64,000 nt of DNA from Diabrotica undecimpunctata (GCF_040954645.1 NC_092809.1:79131935-79195934); one strand, 5' to 3'. Positions 33,085-45,027 are shown, numbered from the stretch's first letter. Made by a program: numbers and translations. Notes: generated from the sequence alone by a model not told the origin.

Positions 33085-34054
33085 TCCAAGATATTCTTCT
33101 TCTTCAGTGCCTTATCCGGTCCGGATGTTGGCGATCATCAAGGCTATCATGGTTTTGTTGACTGCTCTGCGAAACAGCTCCGCTGAGGTCATCCCAAACC
33201 ATTGTCGGAGATTTTTCAACCACGAGATACGACGGCGTCCCGGTCCGCTTCTGCCAAATACTTTACCCTGCATAACAAGTTGAAGAATTCGATATTTTTC
33301 TTCGTTCCGCATCACGTGGCCGAGGTACTCAAGCTTGCGTTGTTTAATTAAATTAAGCACTTCTTTTTCTTTTGTCATGCGCTGTAGGACCTCAACGTTG
33401 GTGACATGGTCCACATAAGATATTTTTAGTATCCTTCTGTATATCCACATCTCGAAGGCTTCGATTCGTTTTTCAGTAGCTTGCGTCAGTGTCCAGGCTT
33501 CAACTCCATACAGTAACACTGGAAGAACGTAGCACCTCACTATTCGCATCTTGGTTCCCAAACTGAGATCACTGCAGCACAGCAAGGATCTCAACTTAAT
33601 AAATGTAGACCGTGCCATTTCAATTCTGGATCTAATCTCTTGAGCGTAGTCCCATTGTACGTTGAGGGTAGTTCCGAGGTAAGTGAATCTGTCGACTCTC
33701 TGGATCTCTTCGCTACCTGCCATTAGTGCCCCGGGATCTAAATTTGTACGGCTGACAACCATGAATTTAGTTTTCTTAATATTAAGGTTCAGTCCGTATG
33801 TTACGCTCACAGTTCGCACTCGGTCTAGTAAGGCCTGCAGATCGTTTAGGCTGGTTGCTAGTAACACAGTGTCATCGGCGTAGCGGATATTATTGATGTA
33901 TTCACCGTTCACTCGGATTCCCATGTCTAGGTTTGTGAGGGCTTCATTAAAAATCTCCTCAGAGTATATATTGAAAAGAGTCGGCGATAGCACACATCCT
34001 TGTCTTACTCCTCGCATGATCTTCACTTGGTCGGTGAAGGTCATCCAAGATATT
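33085..34054 (-). mobile_element. 5'-truncated RTE-like LINE copy A2 with 11-bp target duplication
   Basis: The body 33096-34043 (948 bp) is flanked on both sides by TCCAAGATATT (33085-33095 and 34044-34054). It ends in a CTGAAGAAGAAG-type tail. Removing it reconnects YLGAIIT of the older LINE. 5' truncation plus a short duplication is the mark of target-primed reverse transcription. Confidence 0.93.
33112..34044 (-). CDS. Reverse-transcriptase C-terminal half, open frame (LINE copy A2)
   Basis: 310 codons without a stop: VKIMRGVRQGCVLSPTLFNI, NNIRYADDTVLLATSLNDLQ (catalytic YADD), LLYGVEAWTLTQATEKRIEA, FEMWIYRRILKISY, EYLGHVMRNEEKYRILQLVM, and the terminal GRRRISWLKNLRQWFGM. It lacks the endonuclease and the RT fingers because the copy is truncated, so it is not an autonomous element. 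The ATG at 34044 is formed at the truncation junction and is probably accidental. The open frame points to a young insertion. Closely similar to copy A1 at 17-18.7 kb. Confidence 0.88.
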   Translation of the reverse strand: MTFTDQVKIMRGVRQGCVLSPTLFNIYSEEIFNEALTNLDMGIRVNGEYINNIRYADDTVLLATSLNDLQALLDRVRTVSVTYGLNLNIKKTKFMVVSRTNLDPGALMAGSEEIQRVDRFTYLGTTLNVQWDYAQEIRSRIEMARSTFIKLRSLLCCSDLSLGTKMRIVRCYVLPVLLYGVEAWTLTQATEKRIEAFEMWIYRRILKISYVDHVTNVEVLQRMTKEKEVLNLIKQRKLEYLGHVMRNEEKYRILQLVMQGKVFGRSGPGRRRISWLKNLRQWFGMTSAELFRRAVNKTMIALMIANIRTG

Positions 34055-34215
34055 ACAACCGTTCAACTCTTTTCAAATTATAGTTGTTGTCCGTTATATT
34101 TTGTTTTATTATCACTCTTTGACCCGTTCGTTTTAACCACATGTATTTGTTTTTTATAAGTCCAAAGTCCACCCTTTTTGGTTGCTTCCTCGACCTTATT
34201 GAAAATGTTTTTTCT
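34055..34215 (-). pseudogene. Older RTE-like LINE I, part upstream of the insertion
   Basis: KVEEATKKGGLWTYKKQIHV and VKTNGSKSDN, then NLKRVERL joining YLGAIIT. This fits the thumb region after YADD. The match is lost near 34215, where the 3' end of the CR1-like LINE begins. Confidence 0.6.
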
Positions 34216-34229
34216 TTATTCAATATTCT

Positions 34230-37200
34230 TTATTTCATCTGACTTTTACAAGTATTGAAATGCGTCAAATACAATCTATGATTAGTAAAAACTATAAGTA
34301 CATAAAAACAGTTAATATAAAAACATATAAAACATACACAAAAACATACAAATTGTTAAAAAGATGGCTGCAAGTATTTCTCTAACGAATAGAAAGTGTT
34401 TACCAGAAGTAAGTTCTTAACTGTTCTCTTAAATACATTAATATTTAACTCTTTAACATAATTAGGTAGGATCCTTGCCCACAACGGTCAAGTGACGAAC
34501 AGGGGTCACCAAATCATTTCTGTAACGAAAATTGTAGCCACTCATTAAGGAAACATCATTTCTGCAAATAAAATGGCATCTATGTGACTTTACATAAACA
34601 ACACAACTGGTAATATACAGCGAAATTACAGTTAAAATATTTAATTGTTTAAAAACTGATCTACAGGAATCCAACCAAGCGCCTTCTAAACGTCATGGTA
34701 CGAATATTTTTTTTTAAGAACAAGCACCTCATTAATTCGCGAGCAATTTCCCCAACAAACCAAGCAATATTACAAAATTGACTGTACATGAGAAAAATAG
34801 TAAAGTTTTAAGATATCTAGGGAGACAAAATTCCTAAGTTGCCATAGAACATAACAGTGCACAGATAATCTTCCCCCTACATAATCAAGGTGAGAGCTTT
34901 AAGACAAATTAGAATCCAGGTAAACACCTAACAACTTAGTGGAGTGGCTATTTACCACTGACCCATTGTCAAGTTTTACTAATGGACTCATCTGCATAGT
35001 AGAAGGTGAAAAGGTTACCATATTGGTCTTTGATCCATTTAAGATTAAGGCATTATTTAAACAGTAATGAGTCTTACTTTTTACAAGACAGTTTGCTTTT
35101 TGTACTACATGAAAAAAATTATTGGAATTTAGTGCAACTGAGGTATTGTCAGCAAATTTAGTGACATAACAGCCTGATTGCTGTTCCACGTTTTCTACTC
35201 GAACACTTATTGCATCAGAAAAATTATCTAATGAATTCCCAACCAAACATGTTGAGCTATCGTTTATCCGTTGATTTAAATCAATGACGAAAATCAAAAA
35301 TAAAGAAAATATTATATTCCCATTCACACTGACCTTAATTTTTTGAAACCTTTTCGATAGAAAGGAGTGGATCCACTTAAACGCAGTTCCTCTAACACCA
35401 CTATGATAAAGTTTTTCCAGCAGTCTTAGATAACTTACAGTTTTAAAAGCTCGTGCTAAGTCAAAAAATAAACAGATAACTTTATTTCCCTTATCAAAGT
35501 TTGATAAAATATGATTGCACAGCGCTAGTAGTGCATCTTGCACACTTATACCTTCACGGAAACCAAATTGAGACTTTTCTATAATGTTGTTCTTATTAAT
35601 ATACGAGAGGAGACGTGTATAAAATGCCTTTTCATATATTTTTAAAAACACAGATAAAAGTGATAGGCCTCGATAGTTATCAAATTTTGATTTGTCACCT
35701 TTTTATATATAGGCACAACTAAAGCAGTATTTAGAATTTGAGGAAAAATCCCTTCCTGAAATGAAAGGTTTACTAGAAATGGTTATTGTTTATATATGTT
35801 ATGAGATACATATGTTAACAGAGAATACGGGATCTCATCCAGTCCAGCCGAGAATTTTTTTGAGATATCTTTAATTATACTTTTTATTTCTTCATCACTA
35901 ACAGGATAAAGAAAAAGAGAGTGTATAGGAGAAGAAATATTTTTAGGATTATAGTCAGGGGAAGTTTGACTAATTAAATTTTTTACGGAATTCAAAAAAT
36001 GTTGACTGAAAGATTCTGCTATGTCATGAGGGTCATCCACAGAAATTCCCAAATTATTTTTAAATTTACTTGGGTATTTAGAGAGTTTCGATTTTTACCT
36101 CCGACAGTGTTTTGATTTATGATGCGCCAAGCCTCAGCCGTATTATTTTGCGCATTTATCATTTTATTATTAAAATAAGTTTGCTTGACTAACTTAACTT
36201 TGTATTCATGATTTTTTTTTAGAATGTTAAACCGTATTCTGAGCTCATGACTTTCTGAATATTTTATAGATCTGAAAATGTCTCTAATAAAATCTCCCTC
36301 ATTTATTAAATTAGAAGTCAACCAGCCCTTATTTTTAGACTGTTTAGAAAATCGTCTAGTATCCACCGTTTGCAAAGGAAATGCTTTATCGAATAGTTCC
36401 ATAATTTTATCATAAAATATGCAAAACTTATTATCCGAAGATAGATGTGAGTTTAGAAAGCACCAAGATTCCCTAGAGAGCAATTGATTAAAATAATTAA
36501 TATTAAGATTGCTATTAAAATCACGTTTATAAACAATATTATCCAACGAAAAAGAAGCATTCAAGTTGTATTCAACTTTCTGTAAAAAATGATCACTCAC
36601 ATCGGTATATATGTAACAGAACAAGATAAAAACTTAATATTTACATTGCAGAAAATATTATCAATCATAGTTTTAGAGTCATTATGTATTCTAGTATATT
36701 CAAAAATACATTGATTTAAACCATAAGAGATAAAAACATTTTTTAATCTTAATGCATATATATTGTGCACTTTTGGATCAAAATTTATATTGAAGTCACC
36801 ACAAATGAAAATAATATTATTTTTATTTAATATTTCTGATTACATTTCGTCCATTTTATTTATAAAAGTTTGTGTATCTTTTGATGATCTGTAAAAACAG
36901 CCAACAGTTATAATGTTATTTTGATATTCCAAATCAGTCAAGGCATACTCAAATATTTTATCAATCTTAGCAAGCGAACAGTTTTTAATAGTCAAAGCAC
37001 AACTTACATTTACAAATATTGCGACTCCTCCCCCTCCTGAGTCTGAACGATGGAAGAAATCGCTTAATACATACGAGTCCAAGAACAAATTTAAAATTTC
37101 ATATTTATCACACCACACTTCACTAACACAAAATACTTCTGGGTAATTTAGAGACACCGTCAATTTCTCCAAATATTGAATTTTGTACCTCAAACTTCTA

Positions 37201-37674
37201 AAATTTAAGTGACAAACCGTCAACTTTTGAGATTGATTTATACCATTTGAAGTAAAGGCATCTTTTTCACAAAAAAAGCCTCACGGGACCATATGCTAGG
37301 GTCCATAGCTTTCTCAAAATGTTGGTTATAAATACTCACTTTAAAGGATGAATACTGGTCTGGAAGCTTTGACTTCAGAGAGCTACTCCTAGCCTCGGGA
37401 AAATGGTTCTGTATTAGTTTCAATAAATTTTCATTAGACATTGATGGATCTAGCCTATAAACATGCAAGTCCGTATATTTAGGAACACCTTTAAATTGTA
37501 CACCATTTATTTTTATATCTTCATTATTTCCAATCGTGAATTTTCTTCTGGACTTTTTCCGAGAAACAGTTTGCCAATGACTTTCTTCCGACTCAGGTAT
37601 TATATCTTGGTTTAAACTAATATATTTGTTACATTTTGCAGCAGTTTCAGCTTCTAAAATAGCACTGGAAGTTT
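34230..37674 (-). pseudogene. CR1-like LINE C, ORF1 end, endonuclease and reverse transcriptase
   Basis: In transcription order: ORF1 C-terminus (37674-37238; TDLHVYRLDPSMSNENLLKL, then YSSFKVSIYNQHFEKAMDPS); endonuclease (37223-36620; TVCHLNFRSLRYKIQYLEKL, GGGGVAIF, a TAA at 36840, CGDFNINFDP, SDHFLQ); linker (36600-36060); RT (36052-34899; EKSQFGFREGISVQDALLAL, FFDLARAFKTVSYLRLLEKL, TKFADNTSVALN with ADD decayed to ADN). A C-terminal piece (NDLVTPVRHLTVVGKDPT) runs to about 34350 and a 3' UTR to 34230. RT style and ORF1 suggest the CR1/L2 group. GVPQGS is lost (VSVNGNIIFSLFLIFVIDLN). No RNase H. Confidence 0.85.
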
Positions 37675-37814
37675 TTTTATTTATCCGCATCAACCGCTAG
37701 GGTTATTAGCGGTAAGTTTATGATACAAATAGAGAAAATAAGATACATTTTAAAATTCATGACTTACAACAATATGGTATTATGTACATGTATGTAACTG
37801 TAACAAAAATGAAA

Positions 37815-38720
37815 TCACAATTTATTATAGAGTTTACAATAATTTAAAAAAGACAGAACTTTATTGAATTTTGTAACCAGTGCTTCTTTCAGGCCGTTGG
37901 GTATATTGAATATCGCCTTGGCTGAGGTGTAATCTGGACATTCTATTATTATATGGTTGACTGTGAAAGGTGTTTGGCATCTTTGGCACATTGGTGGTGG
38001 TTCTTTGGAGATTATGTAGCCGTGCATAAGTCGTATATGCTTAAGTCGGAGTCTGCTGATAATTACCTGGTCTTTTCGTTTTGGTGGTATAGGAAGATTT
38101 TTTGAAGATATGTCTGGTTTGATGCTTTTAAGATTTGTGTTTGTTTGATCCCATATTTCTTGCCAGATTTTATTCACATGGGTCTTGAATAAAGTCTTAG
38201 TATCTGATATTGGTATACCTGTTGTAGTCGGAATGTCCATATTGTTTATTACTTCAAACGCTGTTGTGTCTGCTAGCTCATTACCAGTTATTCCGACATG
38301 GGATGGGACCCACATAAATTATATGGTTTTCCCAGAAAATTGGATTCTTCCGGATGTGGTAAATATACACTGCAAATGTTAATTTTGAAATGATGAATTA
38401 TTGAGACTGCAATAGCTTCCAGATTTGTATCTAACGGAATTTCTTCGGATTCGACCGTAGATTTCACAAAAATGCCAACACCACCACTAGCTATTTGCTG
38501 CACCGGTTTATTTTTGATGTATGGTGTATAGTTTTTCAATTTTACATTATTATTAGAAAGTCGTGTTTCTTGTAAACATATTACTAAAGGCTAAAGGTGA
38601 GAATTCATTGATTAATATTTTTAAGTTTTCAATATTGCTGTAAAAGCCATTCAAATTCCATTGAACTATGAATTTGGTTATTGGATAGAGTTGATGTCGC
38701 TTTCTTCCTCAGTAATAGAA
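37815..38720 (-). pseudogene. LINE D1 ORF2: endonuclease start fused to RNase H end
   Basis: From about 38700: FIVQWNLNGFYSNIENLKIL, CLQETRLSNNN, SGGVGIFVKS, INICSVYLPHPEE (apurinic-type endonuclease start). At about 38330 it changes abruptly to MWVPSHVGITGNELADTTAF, the last RNase H block, followed by the C-terminal cysteine motif CQRCQTPFTVNHIIIECPDY. The rest of the endonuclease, the entire RT and the RNase H active site are deleted, about 2.5 kb by comparison with D2. There is also a frame change at the join. Confidence 0.85.
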
Positions 38721-38749
38721 GAGTTGTCTGTTCCATGTATCTTTTTTAA

Positions 38750-39962
38750 GATCCTTTAAATGTTGTTTTTAAGACGTCGGTCGTTTGTGTTTGTGTGTAC
38801 CATTTGCAATTCAGCGCTAAGTCCTTCTAGGTCATTTGTATAATCCTTTGCTACGTTTTCAGGAAACTTTGAACCTATAGCATTTGTAATATAGTCGCAT
38901 AGTTCTGTGTATTTTAGTGTGTAAGGAATAGTAGCTGACGATAAAATGGCTTCTATAGGTTGCGATGTTCAAAGCTTTTTTAATCCTTTTAGGTGCAGAT
39001 TTCTTTGGAGCAGGAATTATTGTTTTTTAATTTTCTGACTATTATTTCAGATGTTGACATTTGTCTTTTTATAGAAGTATGTGATATTATGTTGGTATTA
39101 TCAGATAGTTATTCGGGTAGGGTTTGTGAGTTGGTAGAGGTATTTGGTAGTGGTCTGGTTGAAGAAGTAGCAGGAGTACTGGATTGATGAGCAGTTGGAG
39201 TTCTGATGTAAGAGATGTTTTATTTATTGGATAATTTTCTGTTTCAGAAACATTTATAGATTGAGATAGCTGGTCAATATTTTGTATATTAATTGGTTCG
39301 ATAGTGCAGTTTTCATCGTTGTGTCCTGTGGTATTACATTTAGAGCAATTTAGGCCATCTAAGGAAAGATAAAATCTGTAGGGGGTATTGTCATGAGATA
39401 TTAGAAGTGAATTTGGGATATGATTATTAGTTGCTGGAGCAATAAATACTTGACGCCTAAAGCTTCATATATGATTCTACTCAGATTCAGACATGCCAAC
39501 TTTTAAAAATGTTATTTTAGACACTGCAATAAGCTCCAATTTTCTGAGCTCTTCTTCGATAATAGTGTTTGGAATACTGGGGCAGACATTTGATATCACT
39601 AGTCGGCTGGCAGGAGTAATTAATCTTCTAATTTCTATGTCGTTTCCTTGTATTGAAACAGATTTGTGATTATGTAGTAATTTTTCTAAGATTGTAGTGT
39701 TACTGAGATAAATGCATACTCTGTTATTTGAAATTCTGGACGCGAAGATGATATTTTTTGGTTGTACCAAAGTTCCTATTGCTGTTATGTATTCGTGTGT
39801 TTTTATATCTGGCACTGATGACAAAACAATTGCTTGTTCTTTAGATGGAACGTTAAAGTTGCTTACGGCATTAGAGTAGGTTAATGTTGAAGAAGAGGTT
39901 GGTGTTGAAGATGTTAATAATGGCTTAGTGATTACTGTGTGTCTTTAAATTGTTATCCATTT
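38750..39962 (-). pseudogene. LINE D1 ORF1 (gag-like, CCHC zinc knuckle)
   Basis: The start is near the ATG at about 39962. Segments: KTHEYITAIGTLVQPKNIIF, ASRISNNRVCIYLSNTTILE, RLITPASRLVISNVCPSIPN, and a canonical knuckle CSKCNTTGHNDENC near 39340. It corresponds block by block to ORF1 of D2 at 45751. Frameshifts between blocks. Role: RNA-binding ORF1 protein of the retrotransposon. Confidence 0.8.
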
Positions 39963-40283
39963 TTAAGTTTTAATTTCTTCATTTAATATAATTACACTAG
40001 AGCCGCTACTGACTTAAAGTAATTAAGCCGGCTTATCGGCGTTTTTATTTGAAATAAAAATAGATCTTCTGTTGTTTAGGTTTCAATAAAATCCTTTAAA
40101 TGGTTTTATTTGGTTCAAATAAAAATTGTACCTACAATTTTTCTCTTCTGTAATTAGAAAACACTTTAATTTCACTCTTAGTACAAACTTGTATCTAAAT
40201 TTTTGGTATATACCAACAAAAAACACGTTTTATTCGGAGCTGAAATTTATCGACACCTTACTAATGAGTCTCGAACTGGATTC

Positions 40284-40840
40284 GCACTGGAAGTTTGTTT
40301 TATAGTAATTTGAGATTTTTGAGAACCTTTGGCAACGCTGTTATCGTTTTCTGTATGAATATTTTGTAATTTGTTGCTTTGGACAAATACGTTTTTTATC
40401 TTCATTGATGAACATGGGATTTCCTTTTTTATTGTGATATAAAAAGTTGATTTGATCTATTAGTACCTTTAGTTGTTGATGCAGACCATTAATAATAAGG
40501 TCTTTTTGTTTAATAATATAATTAAATATTTTTATATCTACCTTATTGTCAATCGAAACCTGCTGAATAGCATTTAGGAAATCATCGTCCAATTTAAGGT
40601 TAGACATCTCTAGTTCACAGCAAACAATGTCACTTTTATTTATGTATTTCACATGATTTAAAGATTTTGCACAACCAGGATGATCAAAACTATTGCATTT
40701 TATACAAGTTAAAGCACTTACAACTTTTTTTGAACACTTTAGACACATTTTATTTAATGCAGCATTTTCAACGTGTGTGCTGTATTCCGCCATTTTGCCA
40801 CTTCATGCGTCATTCCGCCATGTTGCGTAATTAAAAAAAT
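40284..40840 (-). pseudogene. CR1-like LINE C, ORF1 N-terminus with PHD-like zinc motif
   Basis: 150 codons from the ATG at 40793: MAEYSTHVENAALNKMCLKC, then CxxC and CIKCNSFDHPGC, a cysteine/histidine pattern like the PHD-type fingers at the start of some CR1/L2 ORF1 proteins, then a helical stretch (DLIINGLHQQLKVLIDQINF). It is separated from the rest of ORF1 by insertion of D1. 40794-40840 (AACATGGCGGAATGACGC) may be 5' UTR. Confidence 0.75.
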
Positions 40841-41052
40841 TAACCTCTTCTAAATCAGAATCATCGTCACTATCTATGTTCAATGATTTCCCTAATTTTT
40901 AAGTACTTATATATTTATTTTGGAATAGACTGTTTTTATTTCACAGATTTCCCTTTTTATATAAATAGTTAATGGTTAATGGTAAAATACATCTATTTCT
41001 TATCTTTTTATTCAGAAATGATAACTTAACCTGGTAATCACCGTATAGAAAA

Positions 41053-41118
41053 GGCGAAAGATCAGGTTCGTTCGGAAAAATATTCCCATGAGATTTTTTT
41101 GCATAATTACTTTCATGA
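41053..41118 (+). repeat. Dispersed repeat, copy 1 (inverted partner at 42330-42397)
   Basis: Shares the core TCGGAAAAATATTCCCATGA and flanks on both sides with the complement of 42330-42397. Confidence 0.8.
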
Positions 41119-41141
41119 GTTTTTATATATTCTATAAAAGT

Positions 41142-41190
41142 GGCGGCCTTAGTGCAGTGGCTATGTTACTGGCTTTACAAGCTAGAGGGT
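41142..41190 (+). other. tRNA-like 5' half (possible SINE head)
   Basis: TAGTGCAGTGG (41150-41160) fits a Pol III A-box. It is followed by a perfect 5-bp stem with one G-T pair (CTGGC/GCTAG), a 7-base loop TTTACAA, and anticodon TAC (Val). No T-arm or B-box follows, so it is not a functional tRNA gene. It could be a decayed tRNA-derived SINE. Confidence 0.4.
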
Positions 41191-42329
41191 GAAGAAAGAA
41201 AAAATATTTTTTGAGAAGATATTGAAATAGAGACTCACATAGATCTGCCTCCGGGAGAGTGGAACTTTGAATTCGTAGGAGATAAGAAATCTAAATTAAA
41301 AATGATTGCATCCTTTTTATATGCGTGGATTTATTATTAGGAAAATTGTTCCCAAAATGAAGTGTTTAAATTGTATTTAAGAATTATTTAAACCACACTC
41401 CGATCATTCTAATGCTGGTGGGGAACCCCACACTTCTGGTGGGGAAGTAAGCAAGTTAGTAAATTTAAAAAATAGTGGGTTAGTGAGTACCAAAAGAGAC
41501 ACTTTTTAGGTTGTGGAAACGCAGAAAAAGCTTTGTTCTTTACAGCTAGTGACTTGTTCTGTCTGTAGTAAATAACTTTTTTTCAGACAATGTTTTCTCG
41601 CTATGTACTGAAATAGTAGACTTGACCTGTCTTTAATCAAGCTGTAAGCGTGTGGTTTGTTACAATTTAGTAAATAAATATAACAGTAATAAAGCAAAAG
41701 ATGCGGTTATTAACATTTTAGAATTTCTAGTGTCTTCTAAAGGGTTATTTTTTTTAGGTTATTTATCTATCTATTTTAGAACCAATACTAGATATACCAC
41801 AAAAGTTTTTTCTGCTGAAAAAACACGAGTCGACCTCTACACCGGCGATAGTTAAATATTCTTTTTTCAATATTTAAACGTGTTCCCCTAAAAAGGATAA
41901 TGTAGGCGATTAAGTCTCTGTCTTTTTTTAAGGTGCTAATTTTTGACCGATCCATTGTACGCCCTGTGCTCTCTGTGACAATAAGATGAATACTGTCATG
42001 TCATAACGTGAACGTGTAAGTTCAAGACAAGTACGACAAACGGTCGCACGACCTCTTGCTGTAGCGACCAAAGTCGTATTGTGTGAAAGGAGCGTTATAC
42101 TCGCCGCAGTCCGAATATCGTTATTTTGCCTTTTTCTCAGTTTTTAATTATTTATAACTCGAAAACGATCAAGTTTACAGCAAAACTACATGAGAATTAT
42201 TTTGTTCAGAATAATTCAAAAATAAAAAACAAATGGTTCGGGCCGAAAAATTGATTTTTACAATAGTTGTTGAAAAAAAAATTGTTTAGAAAAATTTGAA
42301 CAATTTTTCGACTAAGCGACCTCTTGTAA

Positions 42330-42397
42330 TGAAAGTAATATGTAAAAAAATCTCATGGGAATATTTTTCCGAAAGAACCCGAGCTTTTCGCTGTGTT
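42330..42397 (-). repeat. Dispersed repeat, copy 2 (inverted)
   Basis: Complementary to 41053-41118 with few mismatches. The pair bounds about 1.3 kb. Confidence 0.8.
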
Positions 42398-43240
42398 GTA
42401 GTATCAACCTTTACTTTACATCGTTTGAATAAAGCTTTAGATTCAGATTTATTTATACTAAATATCAATTAACTTATCATTAGAACTTAGAAAACAAAAA
42501 ATAAATGATGGAATGCAAATAAACAATAACAAATTTTTATCTAAAACTTTTATAAATCTTTAAGTTTTTAATGTTAGGTAATCATCTTGAACGGAATTAA
42601 AAATAATAAACAAAAACTATGAACATTATTTAACTACAAACTATTAATAATCTATGCTTCTTTTGTAAACACTATTAACAAACAAAAATAAACTGCCAGT
42701 GCTTTGCTTAGACATCTATTCTAAAAATAATAATTTTGATTTTCGAATAAAAGTACTGTTCTCTTCTTTCTTTACAAAATAAGAATTTTTTGTTTACTTG
42801 TTTTTCCTATTAATAAACTTCAGTAGAAGAATATTACATTTTAAAAATAAGAATCGTGTTAACACATGACAACGAAAAATCATTTGTGTTAAAACCTTTG
42901 TTAGCAGGTTATTTCCATTTCAGCAGTAAGAATTATTATTAATATCCGGCCCTGAATGTCAGGCATGAAAGTCGACTTAATTTTAAGCTCCACAACTTTT
43001 ATAGTTTTTAATAGAAAAAGTATAAATTTAAATAATTAAAAGTGATATATCAAAGAAGTTTACAGTGATTTGTTAAGTGCTGTAAGTACTTCTTTCCAGT
43101 TAATCATAGTTTGATTAGAAAAATCACTTTTAAGCATCAATAACATATTCTCATCAATAATAATTGTAGTTACAAATTAACCAAAAAACTAGTTGTACTC
43201 TTATCGTTATTCAGCTAATTTGGTAATTACCAGCCGATCA

Positions 43241-43283
43241 ACTATAGTATATTTGAAGAATAAGCTGGAGTAAATTCTCAGAA
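43241..43283 (+). repeat. Left terminal inverted repeat (43 bp)
   Basis: Starts ACTATAGTATATTTGAAGAA; exact complement of 45623-45665. Confidence 0.95.
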
Positions 43284-43665
43284 TACTAATCTTCGCACCT
43301 CGAAATACATAGGCGTGCACATCTTCTAACTAAAACGTAATCTTAAAAGAAAAGTTTGCGTTAAATTTATTTGGATATTTAGAACAAAGTAATTAATCCA
43401 ATCCAATACTGGTTTAAAATAAAAAGATATACATAAAAAGAATAAAAATTCTATTATCAGTTAATATAAAATAATAAAACACAATAAATTATACTGAAAC
43501 GTAAAATACATACACAAAAACTGTAAGTTTTTATATATTCCTATTAATAAATAATAATATTCCTAATACTAATAATATTAGAAATAAGAATGAAAATTAT
43601 ATTAGCAATAAAAAATAAATAAAAAATAAACAATGAAGTTGTCGGCAATTGGTTCAAATGTAAAA

Positions 43666-45027
43666 TTAAGCTTCCTCATATTCTCTTTCAGACGAAGTGT
43701 TATCCGATCCAGGATGAATTATTATAGGTTCCATACTGCTATCTATTATATGATCAAGCTCCCACATATTTTTCTCAATATCCATAACGTGATTAATACA
43801 TTTTTGCCAATGTTCAGTCGTTACTTCGGATATTGATTTATGAAAAAGAATAGTAACATCTGACAATTTAAAAGTTGTATTATTTCGAGCAAAGTTACTT
43901 TTAACTTCGGCCCATACTAATTCAATCGGATTTAGCTCGCAATGATACGATGGTAGGCGAAGTATTTCGATTCCTCGTTTTTTGGCTATTTCCTCAATGA
44001 CATATTTTTTATAATTTTGTTTATTAATTTTAGCAAGCTCTAATAATTCTGCTTTTGTCATTGTATTGTCAAAGATTAAATTCTTAGAAGTTAACCACAT
44101 TGCAATTTCATCTTTCCTCCATTGAGTAGTTGGTAAACGTTCAACTAATCTAAAGTGGTAACTTGCATTGTCCATCATAATAACTGAATTTTTAGGTATG
44201 AGTTCAATCATCTGTTCTAAATATTCTTCAAACACGTCTCCGTTCATCTCTTCGTGATAATCACAGGTCTTTTTTGATTCAAACAAAAGTAAACCCTCCT
44301 TAAGAAATCCATTCATACTACCTATATGGGTAACAATTATTCATCGTCGACCTTTACCTGTTGGTTCCTTGAAACCAGGTGAATATCCTTCCAGAAATGC
44401 TTGTCGACATGTTTTTATAGTTTTGTCTTTCCAAACTCTCCCTACAGTATGCCCTTCATTAACCCACGTTTCATCTAAATAATAAATGTTCTTATTTTCT
44501 GTCCTCATTTTTTTTTATTTTTCTGAGGTAGTCTCGTCTCTAACACACAATTTCTTCGGAATCGATAAGCATTGACTGTCTGCCCACTTTTTTATACTTA
44601 AAGTTTAACTCATGAAAAACTTTCCAAAGTTTGTCTCTACTTATTGTGGGTAAATCGGGATCATCGGTAATGGCTTGTAAAACTTTATCTAAAGTTGGTA
44701 TTTGTTTGTTAAAAAAAATGAGTGGAGCATTCTATGAATTGCATTTTTGAAAAATTCATCCACATTCACTTTCGACAATTTTGGTCTTCCTGGTCTCGGT
44801 TTGGGTGGCGTTATACCAGCTGATTTTTCCTCTTTTAAAATGTTATGTACAGTTGATTTTGAATATCCCATTACTTAAGACGAAATTTCAACTATACTAT
44901 CAATAGTATTGGAAGGATTGTGTTGCTTAAAATAATTGTAGACGTTAAGGATAACACTCTTTTCGTTAAGTGATAAATGATTCAACTTTAATTTTTTAAC
45001 TGGTGTATAATCACACGTTAATTCCAT
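43666..45027 (-). pseudogene. DD82E transposase of the Sailor-like element, damaged
   Basis: Starts at the ATG at 45027 (MELTCDYTPVKKLKLNHLSL), with helix-turn-helix GYSKSTVHNILKEEK and the GRPKL linker. Catalytic core: YLDETWVNEGHTVGRVWKDK (first Asp), SVIMMDNASYHFRLVERLPT (second Asp), PSYHCELNPIELVWAEVK (Glu). I count 82 residues between the second Asp and the Glu, versus 34 in classic Tc1, because of an inserted helical segment (WRKDEIAMWL...KAELLELAK). Lesions: TAA at 44875-44877, frameshifts in homopolymers near 44710 and 44510, TGA at 44341-44343. The rest is readable, so the element died recently. Confidence 0.88.

Larger units (their letters stand above)
37675..40283 (-). mobile_element. 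I-like LINE copy D1, internally deleted, inserted in LINE C ORF1
   Basis: GCACTGGAAGTTT flanks both sides (37662-37674 and 40284-40296). The poly-A end faces 37675 and is preceded by a CCGCTAATAACCC...GATGCGG 3' terminus like that of copy D2. Removing D1 rejoins ORF1 of LINE C in frame (KQTSSAILEAET). The element carries ORF1, the start of the endonuclease, then jumps directly to the RNase H end. Confidence 0.93.
40860..43240. other. Mostly non-coding, repeat-bearing stretch
   Basis: Contains an inverted pair of about 65-bp repeats, a tRNA-like half, and AT-rich sequence. No host or transposon protein recognised. Confidence 0.45.

Noticed and set aside
29200..34000. First coding exon of the ABCC-like gene
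   Set aside because: Looked for an N-terminal MRP4-type peptide ending next to a donor in the right phase on the minus strand; nothing convincing.
41142..41190. A tRNA-Val gene
   Set aside because: A-box and anticodon arm are present but there is no T-arm, B-box or paired acceptor stem.
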